In this document: piece after piece, positions 8,871 through 16,794 of the stretch | How the letters are laid out: each line of letters opens with the position of its first letter | Position numbering within the stretch: the stretch's first letter is position 1 | Assembly: GCF_002806975.1 (NCBI RefSeq) | Contig: NZ_NIHD01000001.1 | Location: forward strand, 558,001 to 622,000 | Reading direction: 5' to 3' | Source of the DNA: Marinobacter aromaticivorans | GTDB lineage: Bacteria > Pseudomonadota > Gammaproteobacteria > Pseudomonadales > Oleiphilaceae | DNA: 64,000 nt | The notes under the pieces: model-generated | What the model was told of the DNA's origin: nothing | The model's input: the letters and a program-made list of their open reading frames with translations, nothing else | Database searches by the model: none | Made by a program: the position numbers and the translations under genes

Positions 8871-11570
8871 GTGAAATCATTCCCTGATAGCTATGCAGCC
8901 AATGACGAATTTCAGTCGGCGAACAGCGGGCTCCAGCGAGGTGAGCTCGTACGGGACATGCTGAAACAAAGGCTGCAGGCTCCCACAGTGCCCGCACACT
9001 CGTTAATGCGTCCTCATCTGGCTGCGTTGGTCAGCGATGCTTTAAAACCCCGCGGTGTGCTTTTTATGGACGCACCCTGCGGCTACGGTAAATCCCTCAC
9101 GGTTGCCATGGGCCTGCAGGCTGCCGGGGTGCGTGATGAACAGGTACAGTGGCTGCCCCTGACGTCCCAGGACAACGCCCCAACCCGTTTTCTCAGCCTG
9201 CTGTCTGTAGCGCTGGATATTCCCGAATCCTGCGAAAGCAGTCTGCAGGGTGGAAGCACCTTCTCCGATGCGCTTGCTATCATGCTGCTGGCTTTGAAGA
9301 AAACGCCCGCTGAGGACCGCTCCGTTCTGGTCCTGGATGGATTGCATCACATCACGAACCCGGCTGTCGTAGCCCTTCTGCAGCAGTTGGTGGCGGATAT
9401 GCCGTCGCACTATTCTGTTGCCATGCTTTCTCGACAAGCCTTGCCCTGCGAAACACATGCGCTGGAACTGGAGAACCGGTTTACTGCTATAGGCATGGAC
9501 AAGCTCGAGTTCAGCCGCAGTGAAACCTTTGAGTTCTTTCGCGACCTTCTGAGCGATCATCAGCTCACCAGCGTGGCGATTGATCATCTCTACGATCTGA
9601 CCGAAGGCTGGCCCACCCCCCTTGCACTCTACCGCCGCGACATTCTGCAAAGCTCTGACAGGCATGCGGTTCATGAAACCCCCGGGGTAGAGCGCTTTCT
9701 GAAAGAGTCTGTACTGGGCAGCCTTACACCCGGCCAGCTACGCTCCCTGAGAGCTGTCGCGGAACTTGGGCTCTGCTCGGATGAGCTGCTTCTGGCACTG
9801 GAGCCCTTGATACCGGACGGTTTCCTGTTGCCGTCTGACGCCTGTGAACGAGGCCTGCCGGTAAAAACCATGCCGGGCTGGGGCCGTTGGTATCGCCTCA
9901 ATCCATTATTGATGCAGTGGCTGAAAACACCTGTGATGGCGGGTTATACAGACAGAATGCTTGCGGCGAGCCGATGGTTCGGTAGCCGGGACCAGTTTCC
10001 GGAAGCCCTGAAATACTCATTGCTGGCCGGGGACGCAGAAGAAATTATCCGCATTGCGTCGGAAGGCTCCGAAGCCCTGCTGCTCGGGCAGGATACCGCC
10101 TCCCTGTTGCGCTTGCGTAAAAGCCTTCCGGCGCCTTTGCTCGAGCGCAGCCCAAGACTGCGAATCGTGTATAGCTGGGTGCATGCTATCGGGGGCCAGT
10201 TCAGGCAGGCGCGGGCGCTGATCGATGGCATGTGTGAATCGGGTTCTGATGGGCGCTGCCAGGAGTACAAAGCGCGAATCTGCGCCCTCAAAGCCTTTAT
10301 CCTCCGGGGCGAGGGCCAGGTGGCGCCGGCCCTCGAAATGGCTGATCGTGCCCTGGCCGGCGGCGGATTTTCACCCCAGGGGCAGCTGGTTACCCAAATG
10401 GTTCGTGCCAGTGCCCTGTGCGCTTCCGGGCGCTTCCAGGAAGCCAGGGACGCCAACCGGGCTGCCTCCCGCCTGGCCAGGGAAGCGGGGGATTCTGGTT
10501 CGGAAGCGCTGGCGGTGTATTCCCACGCCAGGATCGAGCTGGGGAAGGGCGCGCTTCGGTATGCAGAACAACTGCTGCGAACCGGCCTGGATACCGTTAT
10601 ACAGGAACAGGCCCGCCCCGCCCGCATCGGCGAAACACGCCTGCAGTTGAACCTGGTGCTCGTACTCTGGCATCAGGGGCGGGAAGCGGAAGCTGATCGC
10701 TTGCTGGTAACCTGCGGTCGCCACGCAGAGCAAACCCGCGATCTCGGCCTGCTGCTTGCCATGGCCATACGGGTTCTGATGTGTCGTGCCCAGGGGCGCC
10801 TGGAAGACGCCTTTGTATGGATCGGAAGAGCGGAGCGAACCATGCACACCTGGCAGGTTGATGAAGCACTGTATGTGCCTGTCCTTGAGGCGCTGAAAGC
10901 CAGCTGCTGGCTGGCCCAGAATCAGCTGGAGAGCGCTGCCCAGGCCCTTGCCAGGTTGCAGCCGTACCGCGAAGCCGGCTGTGTGCCGGAGCTCTTTCCC
11001 ATGATGCCGGGTTTGCTTGACTGCCTGCAGGTGCGTCTGGATCTTGCCAGGGGTGAAACCGTCAGGGCCCGCGAAACTCTGCTGGCCACGCGCAAGCGAT
11101 ACGGCGACGCCATTCCCTGGGGTGTGGACCTCCACATGCGGTTACTGGAAGCGGTACTTGTGAGCGAAGAAAAAGGCCTGCCAGCGGCGCAGAAAATACT
11201 CACGGTGGTGGTTCGGGAAGCGGAGAAAGAACATTTCATAAGCCCGTTTGCAGAGCTGAAGCTGGAACTGGCCGAGCTGATGGGCAAAGTATACAGCCAG
11301 CTCCCGGAGACCCGTTTCCGGGAGGCGCTGGGCCGGCTGTTTGGCATAGCCGGGGGTAAGTTGCCGGCGGCGCTGGCCGAGCCTGTGAGCGAGCGCGAGC
11401 AGGGCGTTCTGGAGCTTATCGCCAAAGGGCTGTCTAATCAGGAAATCGCAGACAAACTGCACATTTCACTGCACACGGTTAAAACCCACGCTCGGCGTAT
11501 AAACGCCAAGCTGGAAGTGCGCTCCCGCACCCAGGCTATTGTCCGTGCCCGGGAGCTGGGGCTTCTGTAG
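8871..11570 (+). CDS. MalT-like LuxR-family transcriptional activator (LAL)
   Basis: An 899-residue large ATP-binding LuxR regulator. The N-terminal ATPase part carries a Walker A motif APCGYGKS (about residues 66-73) and a Walker B-like SVLVLDGLHH. A long helical TPR-like region occupies the middle. The C-terminus is a LuxR helix-turn-helix (SEREQGVLELIAKGLSNQEI ... HISLHTVKTHARRINAKL). MalT-type proteins bind ATP and an inducer, oligomerise and activate transcription. The GTG start at 8871 follows GAGG. The gene lies just downstream of the DUF1302/DUF1329 pair, and such a trio recurs in related genomes, so that pair is the likely target (inference). Its 3' end overlaps the converging acyltransferase gene by 35 bp. 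The inducer is unknown. Confidence 0.88.
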   Translation: MKSFPDSYAANDEFQSANSGLQRGELVRDMLKQRLQAPTVPAHSLMRPHLAALVSDALKPRGVLFMDAPCGYGKSLTVAMGLQAAGVRDEQVQWLPLTSQDNAPTRFLSLLSVALDIPESCESSLQGGSTFSDALAIMLLALKKTPAEDRSVLVLDGLHHITNPAVVALLQQLVADMPSHYSVAMLSRQALPCETHALELENRFTAIGMDKLEFSRSETFEFFRDLLSDHQLTSVAIDHLYDLTEGWPTPLALYRRDILQSSDRHAVHETPGVERFLKESVLGSLTPGQLRSLRAVAELGLCSDELLLALEPLIPDGFLLPSDACERGLPVKTMPGWGRWYRLNPLLMQWLKTPVMAGYTDRMLAASRWFGSRDQFPEALKYSLLAGDAEEIIRIASEGSEALLLGQDTASLLRLRKSLPAPLLERSPRLRIVYSWVHAIGGQFRQARALIDGMCESGSDGRCQEYKARICALKAFILRGEGQVAPALEMADRALAGGGFSPQGQLVTQMVRASALCASGRFQEARDANRAASRLAREAGDSGSEALAVYSHARIELGKGALRYAEQLLRTGLDTVIQEQARPARIGETRLQLNLVLVLWHQGREAEADRLLVTCGRHAEQTRDLGLLLAMAIRVLMCRAQGRLEDAFVWIGRAERTMHTWQVDEALYVPVLEALKASCWLAQNQLESAAQALARLQPYREAGCVPELFPMMPGLLDCLQVRLDLARGETVRARETLLATRKRYGDAIPWGVDLHMRLLEAVLVSEEKGLPAAQKILTVVVREAEKEHFISPFAELKLELAELMGKVYSQLPETRFREALGRLFGIAGGKLPAALAEPVSEREQGVLELIAKGLSNQEIADKLHISLHTVKTHARRINAKLEVRSRTQAIVRARELGLL

Positions 11571-12459
11571 CTTTCAGAGCCTCAATGCGCGCATCTTTTT
11601 CCGCCCAGAGCTCACTCACCCAGCGCTGGAACGCTACCCGGATCTCGCGGTTATTTTCATAATCCATGCCCAGGAATTGCGGCGGAATTTCCCGCACCCG
11701 GATATCAATCACAATTCGCCGCACACGCCCGCTGAAATAATCCCAGATTCCCACCTGGTCCTGCCCGGGGTACACAATAGTGACATCCAGCATGGTATGC
11801 AGCATTTCCCCCATGGCGCCAAGAACAAAGGCTGTGCCGCCGGCCCGGGGCTTGAGCAGGTGCTTGTAGGGTGAGTTCTGGCGCTTGTGCTTCTCCGGGG
11901 TAAAGCGGGTGCCTTCCATAAAATTGAAAATGGTGACCGGCGTATAACGGAATTTCTCACAGGCCGCTTGCGTGGCGGCTATGTCCTTACCTTTAAGCTC
12001 CGGCTTCCGGGCGATCTGCTCTTTGGTATGGCGGTGCATAAAGGGAAAATCCAGCGCCCACCAGGCAAAACCCAGCAAGGGCACCCAGATAAGCTCTTTT
12101 TTCAGGAAAAACTTGAGCAATGGAATCCTGCTGTTGAGTACGTACTGTATAGCCGTTATATCGGCCCAGCTTTGATGGTTGCAGGTTACAAAATACCAGT
12201 GCTGCCGGCTGAGGTTTTCTGCGCCGCGCACGTCCCATTCCACCTTGTTCAGAATGTCCATCACCAGGTTGTTAAACCCGATCCATACCCGGGCAATGGT
12301 ATTTAATACAACCGTACAGGCCTTGCGCACCGGGGTAATCGGGAGCAGCAGTTTGAGCAGTGCAAACAGCATCAGGAACGGGAACAGTACAAGGGTGTTC
12401 AGCGCAATCAGCAGGGCCGCCAGGGTTCCCTTCAGCGGCGCAGGCAGAAAATCAAGCAT
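11536..12459 (-). CDS. PlsC-family acyltransferase (YihG-like)
   Basis: A 307-residue membrane acyltransferase of the 1-acylglycerol-3-phosphate acyltransferase family, closest in layout to E. coli YihG. It has an N-terminal hydrophobic segment (about residues 8-42). The HX4D catalytic motif is NHQSWADI (about residue 93 on), and the substrate-binding block is FNFMEGTRFT, with a later PRAGGTAFVLGAMG. It would transfer an acyl chain to lysophosphatidate or a related acceptor at the inner membrane, and the exact acceptor cannot be read from sequence. The C-terminal coding end overlaps the luxR-type gene by 35 bp on the opposite strand. The Bax-like gene lies 38 bp upstream on the same strand, so co-transcription is likely. 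Confidence 0.88.
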   Translation of the reverse strand: MLDFLPAPLKGTLAALLIALNTLVLFPFLMLFALLKLLLPITPVRKACTVVLNTIARVWIGFNNLVMDILNKVEWDVRGAENLSRQHWYFVTCNHQSWADITAIQYVLNSRIPLLKFFLKKELIWVPLLGFAWWALDFPFMHRHTKEQIARKPELKGKDIAATQAACEKFRYTPVTIFNFMEGTRFTPEKHKRQNSPYKHLLKPRAGGTAFVLGAMGEMLHTMLDVTIVYPGQDQVGIWDYFSGRVRRIVIDIRVREIPPQFLGMDYENNREIRVAFQRWVSELWAEKDARIEALKATEAPAPGHGQ

Positions 12460-12497
12460 GCGGGAAAATCTCAGGTTATCATCGGGTTAATCGGAAG

Positions 12498-13421
12498 TCA
12501 GCCTTCGGCAGACATATCACTGCCCTGGCCGGGAAGCAAAACATTTTCAGCGCTTGCGGAAGCCAGGCTTTTCAGATGCGACGGGCTGCGATCGCTCAGG
12601 ATGCTCTGGAACGCAGTGTCATAGAACTCCAGGTTGTTGTAACGGATCATCGAGCGGATTTCATCAACATACTCTTCGCCGCGTTCCGAGTAACTGACCA
12701 GGCCGCGGGCAAGCGTAAGCCCGGAGAGGGGGTCGTCAGCTTCTCTGTCATCTATGCGGGTGTCCCGTAACATCTGATAGCTCGGGTGCCTGTTCAGGTT
12801 TTGAATGTAGGCCCGAACGGAATGATACGGCGAGGGGAACGACGCCACCTCATGGCTGGCACCTTCAGCGCGGCTCAAAGGCACCAGGCCGCAGCCATTG
12901 CTGAAGCACCACTGGCCGAACAGATTGTTACCGCGCCGGGCAAAGCGTGATGTGCCCCAGGCTGATTCATTGGCGGCCTGGGCCAGTATCAACGAAGGCG
13001 GGATAATATCCAGCCGCTTATTCAGCAGGGCGAGCTGTTCCGGGCTGCCGGGCTCTGCATCCACCCGTAAACGCCTGGCCTGCGCTGATAGCCAGGCCAG
13101 CTCCTGCTTTGACAGGCTGTCTTTGAGCGCCAGGCTTTGCAGGTAGTCCCGTTCGATCAGAATGCGGGAGTTGGCAAGTACAATGCGCGGGTACAGAAAT
13201 GAGAAAAAAGCGGCTTTCTTCTCGGTGGTATCGCGGTAGCCAGAGAAATCGGGCAAGCTGGCGCGGGCCCAGGAGGGCAGGGGGGGCAGCGAGCTCAGAG
13301 CAGGCTCAGAGCCGTCGTTGTTATGGCTCGTTGATGATTCCGGTGGAACGTAAAGCCCGCCTCCGATGGCAAAGGCGACCAGCGGAACAAACAGCATCAG
13401 TGAGCGTACTGGCAGAAACAT
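12498..13421 (-). CDS. Bax-like glucosaminidase-domain protein
   Basis: A 307-residue exported protein with a glucosaminidase domain like E. coli Bax, expected to cut or bind peptidoglycan in the periplasm. The N-terminal hydrophobic segment SLMLFVPLVAFAIGGGLYV is a signal or anchor. The domain core includes PPSLILAQAANESAWGTSRFA with the predicted catalytic glutamate, then RRGNNLFGQWCF and YHSVRAYIQNLNRHPSYQMLR. The ATG at 13421 has GAGAGG just before it and replaces a longer open frame that reaches 13526. It is 101 bp downstream of the large lipoprotein gene and 38 bp upstream of the acyltransferase gene. The precise bond cleaved is not shown by the sequence. Confidence 0.85.
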   Translation of the reverse strand: MFLPVRSLMLFVPLVAFAIGGGLYVPPESSTSHNNDGSEPALSSLPPLPSWARASLPDFSGYRDTTEKKAAFFSFLYPRIVLANSRILIERDYLQSLALKDSLSKQELAWLSAQARRLRVDAEPGSPEQLALLNKRLDIIPPSLILAQAANESAWGTSRFARRGNNLFGQWCFSNGCGLVPLSRAEGASHEVASFPSPYHSVRAYIQNLNRHPSYQMLRDTRIDDREADDPLSGLTLARGLVSYSERGEEYVDEIRSMIRYNNLEFYDTAFQSILSDRSPSHLKSLASASAENVLLPGQGSDMSAEG

Positions 13422-13522
13422 AAAACCTCTCGTCACAATATGATCCAGAGCCTGTGAGGCCCTGCACCCTGGCGATGTGTTCACGATTATAACAGGTTGT
13501 ACGCGAAGGGTTAGCCGAAGGC

Positions 13523-15724
13523 TCACCGGGTTTTGGTGGCAATCAACAGGCCGGACCGTTCTTCCCCGTTAATGCTATCCCTGTACACAAGGAAAAACTG
13601 GCTGGCATCCGCCGTTACAAAACCGTTCAGCGAGAGATTGCCGGCACTGAAACTCACCTGCCCGTTGCCATTGCCCGTGTACGCCAGGCTACTCATCAAC
13701 TGCCCGGAAACCGGCGCCGAGACAGTGCCGGCGTCAACATCATGCAGTACTTCCAGCGTATCGCTTTCGAGGCTTGCGGTGGCGCCGGAAAGATCCAGTG
13801 TGCCGTTATCCAGGTGAAGCAGCCGGTTTAAACCGTCTTTCATGCCTACTGCAAAGCCCTGAACACGGTAGCGCCCTGAGTCGGGTTTTGGCGCGGAGGC
13901 CTGCTCAGCGGCAATCAGCAGGCCGTCACCGATCACGCCACCGGTGGAGGCTGCACCGGCCAGGTTGAAAGCCAGCAGCGAGCCGTCTGGCACGCTGGCG
14001 CCCACGCCCAGGTCCGGTTGCTCAAACTGGCCGGCGGAATTCTCCACATCAAGATTAAGCCGCCCGATGTTTTCGTTCCCGGTGCTCAGCAGTGCGGCGC
14101 GTTGAGAGAGTGTCCAGCTATCGGAGCGATTACCGGTGTTGTCGGATGAAACGCTGCCTGATGCGTGGCGACTCACTGTGGTAAACGCCTGAGCCTGGGT
14201 GATGGTGGCGGTTTCTGAATTCCCGTTGATTTGCCAGGTGCCGGAGCCCGCCTCAACCTGCATGGGTTCTGCAGACCCGGCAAACCGCGCGGCCAGGTAC
14301 ACGGTGTTGTAGTTACGACCGTTCAGAATGCCGGTGTCAAACCCCTTCTCCCGCAGCAGGTTGAGCTCCAGTACTGAGAGGTAGTGGGCCTCCAGTTCGT
14401 CCTTGCGCTTGAGCTTGCCCTGCACTGATTCCAGCTCTATGGCCTTGCCTGCGCTGAAGTAACCCGAGAGCACCCGGTCCGGGCCGGTCTCCGAGTTGCC
14501 CGCGCCTCCGGTATAGGCGTCCATGTAGTAGGGGTTGCGAGTCCAGCCAATGGTTCTGGCGCTGTTCAACCCGGTAATGCTCTGCAGCAGGGCACGGCTG
14601 GCCAGAAGGCGGGTATTGCTGTCCAGGGTGGCGGCTCCGGGGGAGGTTGAATGGGTGTTGAGGGCCCAGGTGTCCGGGCCCCGTGCAAAGAATTCGTAGC
14701 CTTGGCTGCCGCGTTTATGGGTCAGCGTTTTGCGATCATAGGGAATCTGTGTTGCCAGCGACGTTACCCGGATGTCGAAGATATCAAAACTGGCCAGGGT
14801 CAGCCCCGGGTATAAATACGCCGGGTCGTCCTGGGTGCCGGTGGGTTCTGCACAGGCCATGCGCACGCCCCACTGGCCGGCCCCGGCATAACTGCTCTCC
14901 AGAAACGTCTGCCCCAGCTCCAGGCCCATAAAAACCGGGTTGTAGTCGGCAGAGCTTGCGGAAACGTTCCCCGAAGCCTGCTCCTGCAGCAGGGCATAGT
15001 CCGCCATGGCGTCAACATAGCTGGCAAAATCCGGCCGCGCCGCAAGTACATCCAGTGCACTGGCAATACTGGCGCCCGCTGGAATGTCGATTTCGAAATC
15101 GTGCACCTGGTCAGCAAGGGCCGACCAGGCAAACTTGTTGAGGCACAGAGTCGCGTCGGTGTCCTTGGCGCAGTCCAGAAGTTGCTGGAACTCACTGGCG
15201 GTGTAGCTCGGAATGGTGTTTGCCACCAGATATTCCGAAAAGGGGTTGATCTTGATGTTGCGGTCGGCATCAGCGGCCACCGCCCGCAGGATGCCAGCAC
15301 CGTATCTCGCCTCAATAACCACATCGGGTGTCAGGGGCAATCCGTTTTCAAACCGGATCACGGTGGAGCCGCTCTCATCCTTGCGGGTACTGATAGTCGG
15401 CTCGCCCAGATCCTGCAGGCTGTGATTGGTCCTGAACACACGGATGGAATCCGGCTGAACAATGCGAAGGTTTCGCCGCGTCGGTTCGCCATCGGGCGCC
15501 AGGCTGGCCGGCACCTCCAGGGTGATGCTGACCTCGTTCGCGGCCAGTCCGCTATTATTGCCTGAATCACCCGTGCTCCCCGGGGTGAAATCATCCACGG
15601 GGTTTTTAGCGCCGGCAAAGCTGTTGGGTTGTTTGCGGACATTGTCAATCGCATCATCGCCAGTGCCGCAGGCAGCTACCAGCAAGGAAATGGGCAGGAT
15701 AAATAACCCGGGGTTCAGTCGCAT
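13523..15724 (-). CDS. Large lipoprotein of unknown function
   Basis: A 733-residue protein with a lipoprotein signal (FILPISLLVAACGTGDD, lipobox VAAC with the lipidated cysteine near residue 19). The mature chain is rich in Ser, Thr, Gly and Asn, with a disordered linker after the cysteine. A beta-rich body contains repeated short strands in the last third (about residues 470-733). The residue after Cys is Gly rather than Asp, which favours transport to the outer membrane under the usual sorting rule. No family is recognised. It is followed on the same strand by the Bax-like gene. The large size, signal and beta character suggest a surface or periplasmic structural role, which is inference only. 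Confidence 0.75.
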   Translation of the reverse strand: MRLNPGLFILPISLLVAACGTGDDAIDNVRKQPNSFAGAKNPVDDFTPGSTGDSGNNSGLAANEVSITLEVPASLAPDGEPTRRNLRIVQPDSIRVFRTNHSLQDLGEPTISTRKDESGSTVIRFENGLPLTPDVVIEARYGAGILRAVAADADRNIKINPFSEYLVANTIPSYTASEFQQLLDCAKDTDATLCLNKFAWSALADQVHDFEIDIPAGASIASALDVLAARPDFASYVDAMADYALLQEQASGNVSASSADYNPVFMGLELGQTFLESSYAGAGQWGVRMACAEPTGTQDDPAYLYPGLTLASFDIFDIRVTSLATQIPYDRKTLTHKRGSQGYEFFARGPDTWALNTHSTSPGAATLDSNTRLLASRALLQSITGLNSARTIGWTRNPYYMDAYTGGAGNSETGPDRVLSGYFSAGKAIELESVQGKLKRKDELEAHYLSVLELNLLREKGFDTGILNGRNYNTVYLAARFAGSAEPMQVEAGSGTWQINGNSETATITQAQAFTTVSRHASGSVSSDNTGNRSDSWTLSQRAALLSTGNENIGRLNLDVENSAGQFEQPDLGVGASVPDGSLLAFNLAGAASTGGVIGDGLLIAAEQASAPKPDSGRYRVQGFAVGMKDGLNRLLHLDNGTLDLSGATASLESDTLEVLHDVDAGTVSAPVSGQLMSSLAYTGNGNGQVSFSAGNLSLNGFVTADASQFFLVYRDSINGEERSGLLIATKTR

Positions 15725-15845
15725 ATCTGGCCGTCCGTGCTAAAGCGTTGTTGGTTCTGCGATGATAAACACAGCAAACAAGTCTAGCAGCGCCGGTTGC
15801 GGTAAAGCGTGAGGGAGGGCACGAAACAGTAGGGCGGGAACGAAA

Positions 15846-15868
15846 CAGGCGCCCGGGAAAGGCGCCTG
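15846..15868 (-). terminator. Hairpin after the yfaZ-like gene
   Basis: CAGGCGCC (15846-15853) and GGCGCCTG (15861-15868) form a perfect 8-bp stem with a 7-nt loop, 20 bp beyond the stop codon of the leftward YfaZ-like gene. On the minus strand it is followed by only a short T-rich stretch, so termination may be weak. Confidence 0.45.
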
Positions 15869-15887
15869 CAGCAGAGAACGGGTCGCG

Positions 15888-16466
15888 TCAGAAGAAAATC
15901 TTCATGCCCGCCAGAACGCCTTCGTCCAGGTTGATATCGGGCTCGGTAGGAAAGTCCAGCTCGGTATTCAGGTAGCGGTAGCCAACGAACAGTTCCGCGT
16001 TGCGGATAACCCGGTAGTTGCCGCGCAGTTCAAAGCTGGTCATATCGTCCGAATCACCAAACGACAGAATCCGGGGCGCATAATGCAGGCTGCCGGTAAA
16101 GGACAGGCCGGGCACCTCCGGAATGTTAACGGTGGCAAAACCGCCCAGCCCCACGGCGCCGCCATCAGCATCCCTGCGGTTCCAGATGTTGTCGTCGTCC
16201 CAGAGAATGCCGCGCAGGCCTATGCCGGCGGTTGTGGGCAGGTTGCCCAGCGCAGTGCGGCCCTGAGCGTGAAAGTCAATATTGCCAATGTGGCGGCTGC
16301 CTTCATGGTAGGTATAGCCGGCACCCAGTTGAAGGTCGTCGTTGTTGCCGAAAAAGTTAACCTGGCCTTTTACGGAATCGTTCGTCAGGCTCAGGTCCAG
16401 ATCGCTGGCAAATGCCGGAGCAGCGGCCAGCGAAAGAACCAACACAGAAATACGGGATGCTCTCAT
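15888..16466 (-). CDS. YfaZ-family outer-membrane protein
   Basis: A 192-residue YfaZ-like protein predicted to be a small outer-membrane beta-barrel. It has a signal peptide (MRASRISVLVLSLAAAPAFA, cleaved before SDLDLSL). Alternating strands rich in Gly and aromatics follow (QLGAGYTYHEGSRHIGNIDFH, ELRGNYRVIRNAELFVGYRY), and the chain ends in a terminal phenylalanine (GMKIFF). The ATG at 16466 has AAGG upstream, and the frame upstream of it adds only an implausible 23-residue leader. It is transcribed leftward after yacG with 139 bp between them. Function in the family is unknown. Confidence 0.8.
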   Translation of the reverse strand: MRASRISVLVLSLAAAPAFASDLDLSLTNDSVKGQVNFFGNNDDLQLGAGYTYHEGSRHIGNIDFHAQGRTALGNLPTTAGIGLRGILWDDDNIWNRRDADGGAVGLGGFATVNIPEVPGLSFTGSLHYAPRILSFGDSDDMTSFELRGNYRVIRNAELFVGYRYLNTELDFPTEPDINLDEGVLAGMKIFF

Positions 16467-16605
16467 TCTTTTACCTTCATGATTGCGGTGTAAATCGGTA
16501 GTGCAGATGGTAACGGGCTGCTCCGGGTACCACAACTTACAGCCCTGTAAGACCGATGTAAGATTGTGACCGCAAAGCAGGACAAAAGGGGGCGAACCCT
16601 AAAGA

Positions 16606-16794
16606 TCAGTGATGCGTGGTTTCGCCACCCTGGTCAAGATCGTCTGGCGATGCATTCTCTGCCGGAACCCGGTACTCCTCATTGGCCCAGGCGCCAAGAT
16701 CAATCAGTTTACAGCGTTCCGAGCAGAATGGTCGCCAGGGACTGGCCTCTGACCATTCCACGGATTTTTTACAGGTAGGGCATTCGACGTTCAT
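16606..16794 (-). CDS. yacG: YacG, zinc-binding DNA gyrase inhibitor
   Basis: A 62-residue YacG protein. In E. coli it binds GyrB through a zinc finger and inhibits gyrase. The zinc ligands are visible as VECPTCKK and FCSERCK (a CxxC and CxxxC pair). [18 protein letters not shown] is the conserved family stretch. Its start overlaps the end of the histidine kinase gene by 26 bp, so its translation may be coupled to that gene. In many relatives yacG directly follows pilD-coaE. Here it lies beyond three unrelated genes on the same strand. Confidence 0.93.
   Translation of the reverse strand: MNVECPTCKKSVEWSEASPWRPFCSERCKLIDLGAWANEEYRVPAENASPDDLDQGGETTHH

Noticed and set aside
10875-10884. GTGCCTGTCC, the reverse complement of the dispersed decamer, inside the LuxR-type gene
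   Set aside because: It is in a conserved coding stretch, in opposite orientation and isolated from the cluster, so it is most simply chance.
10371-11135. 254-codon open frame on the minus strand
   Set aside because: It is antisense to the helical middle region of the LuxR-type regulator, with low-complexity translation.
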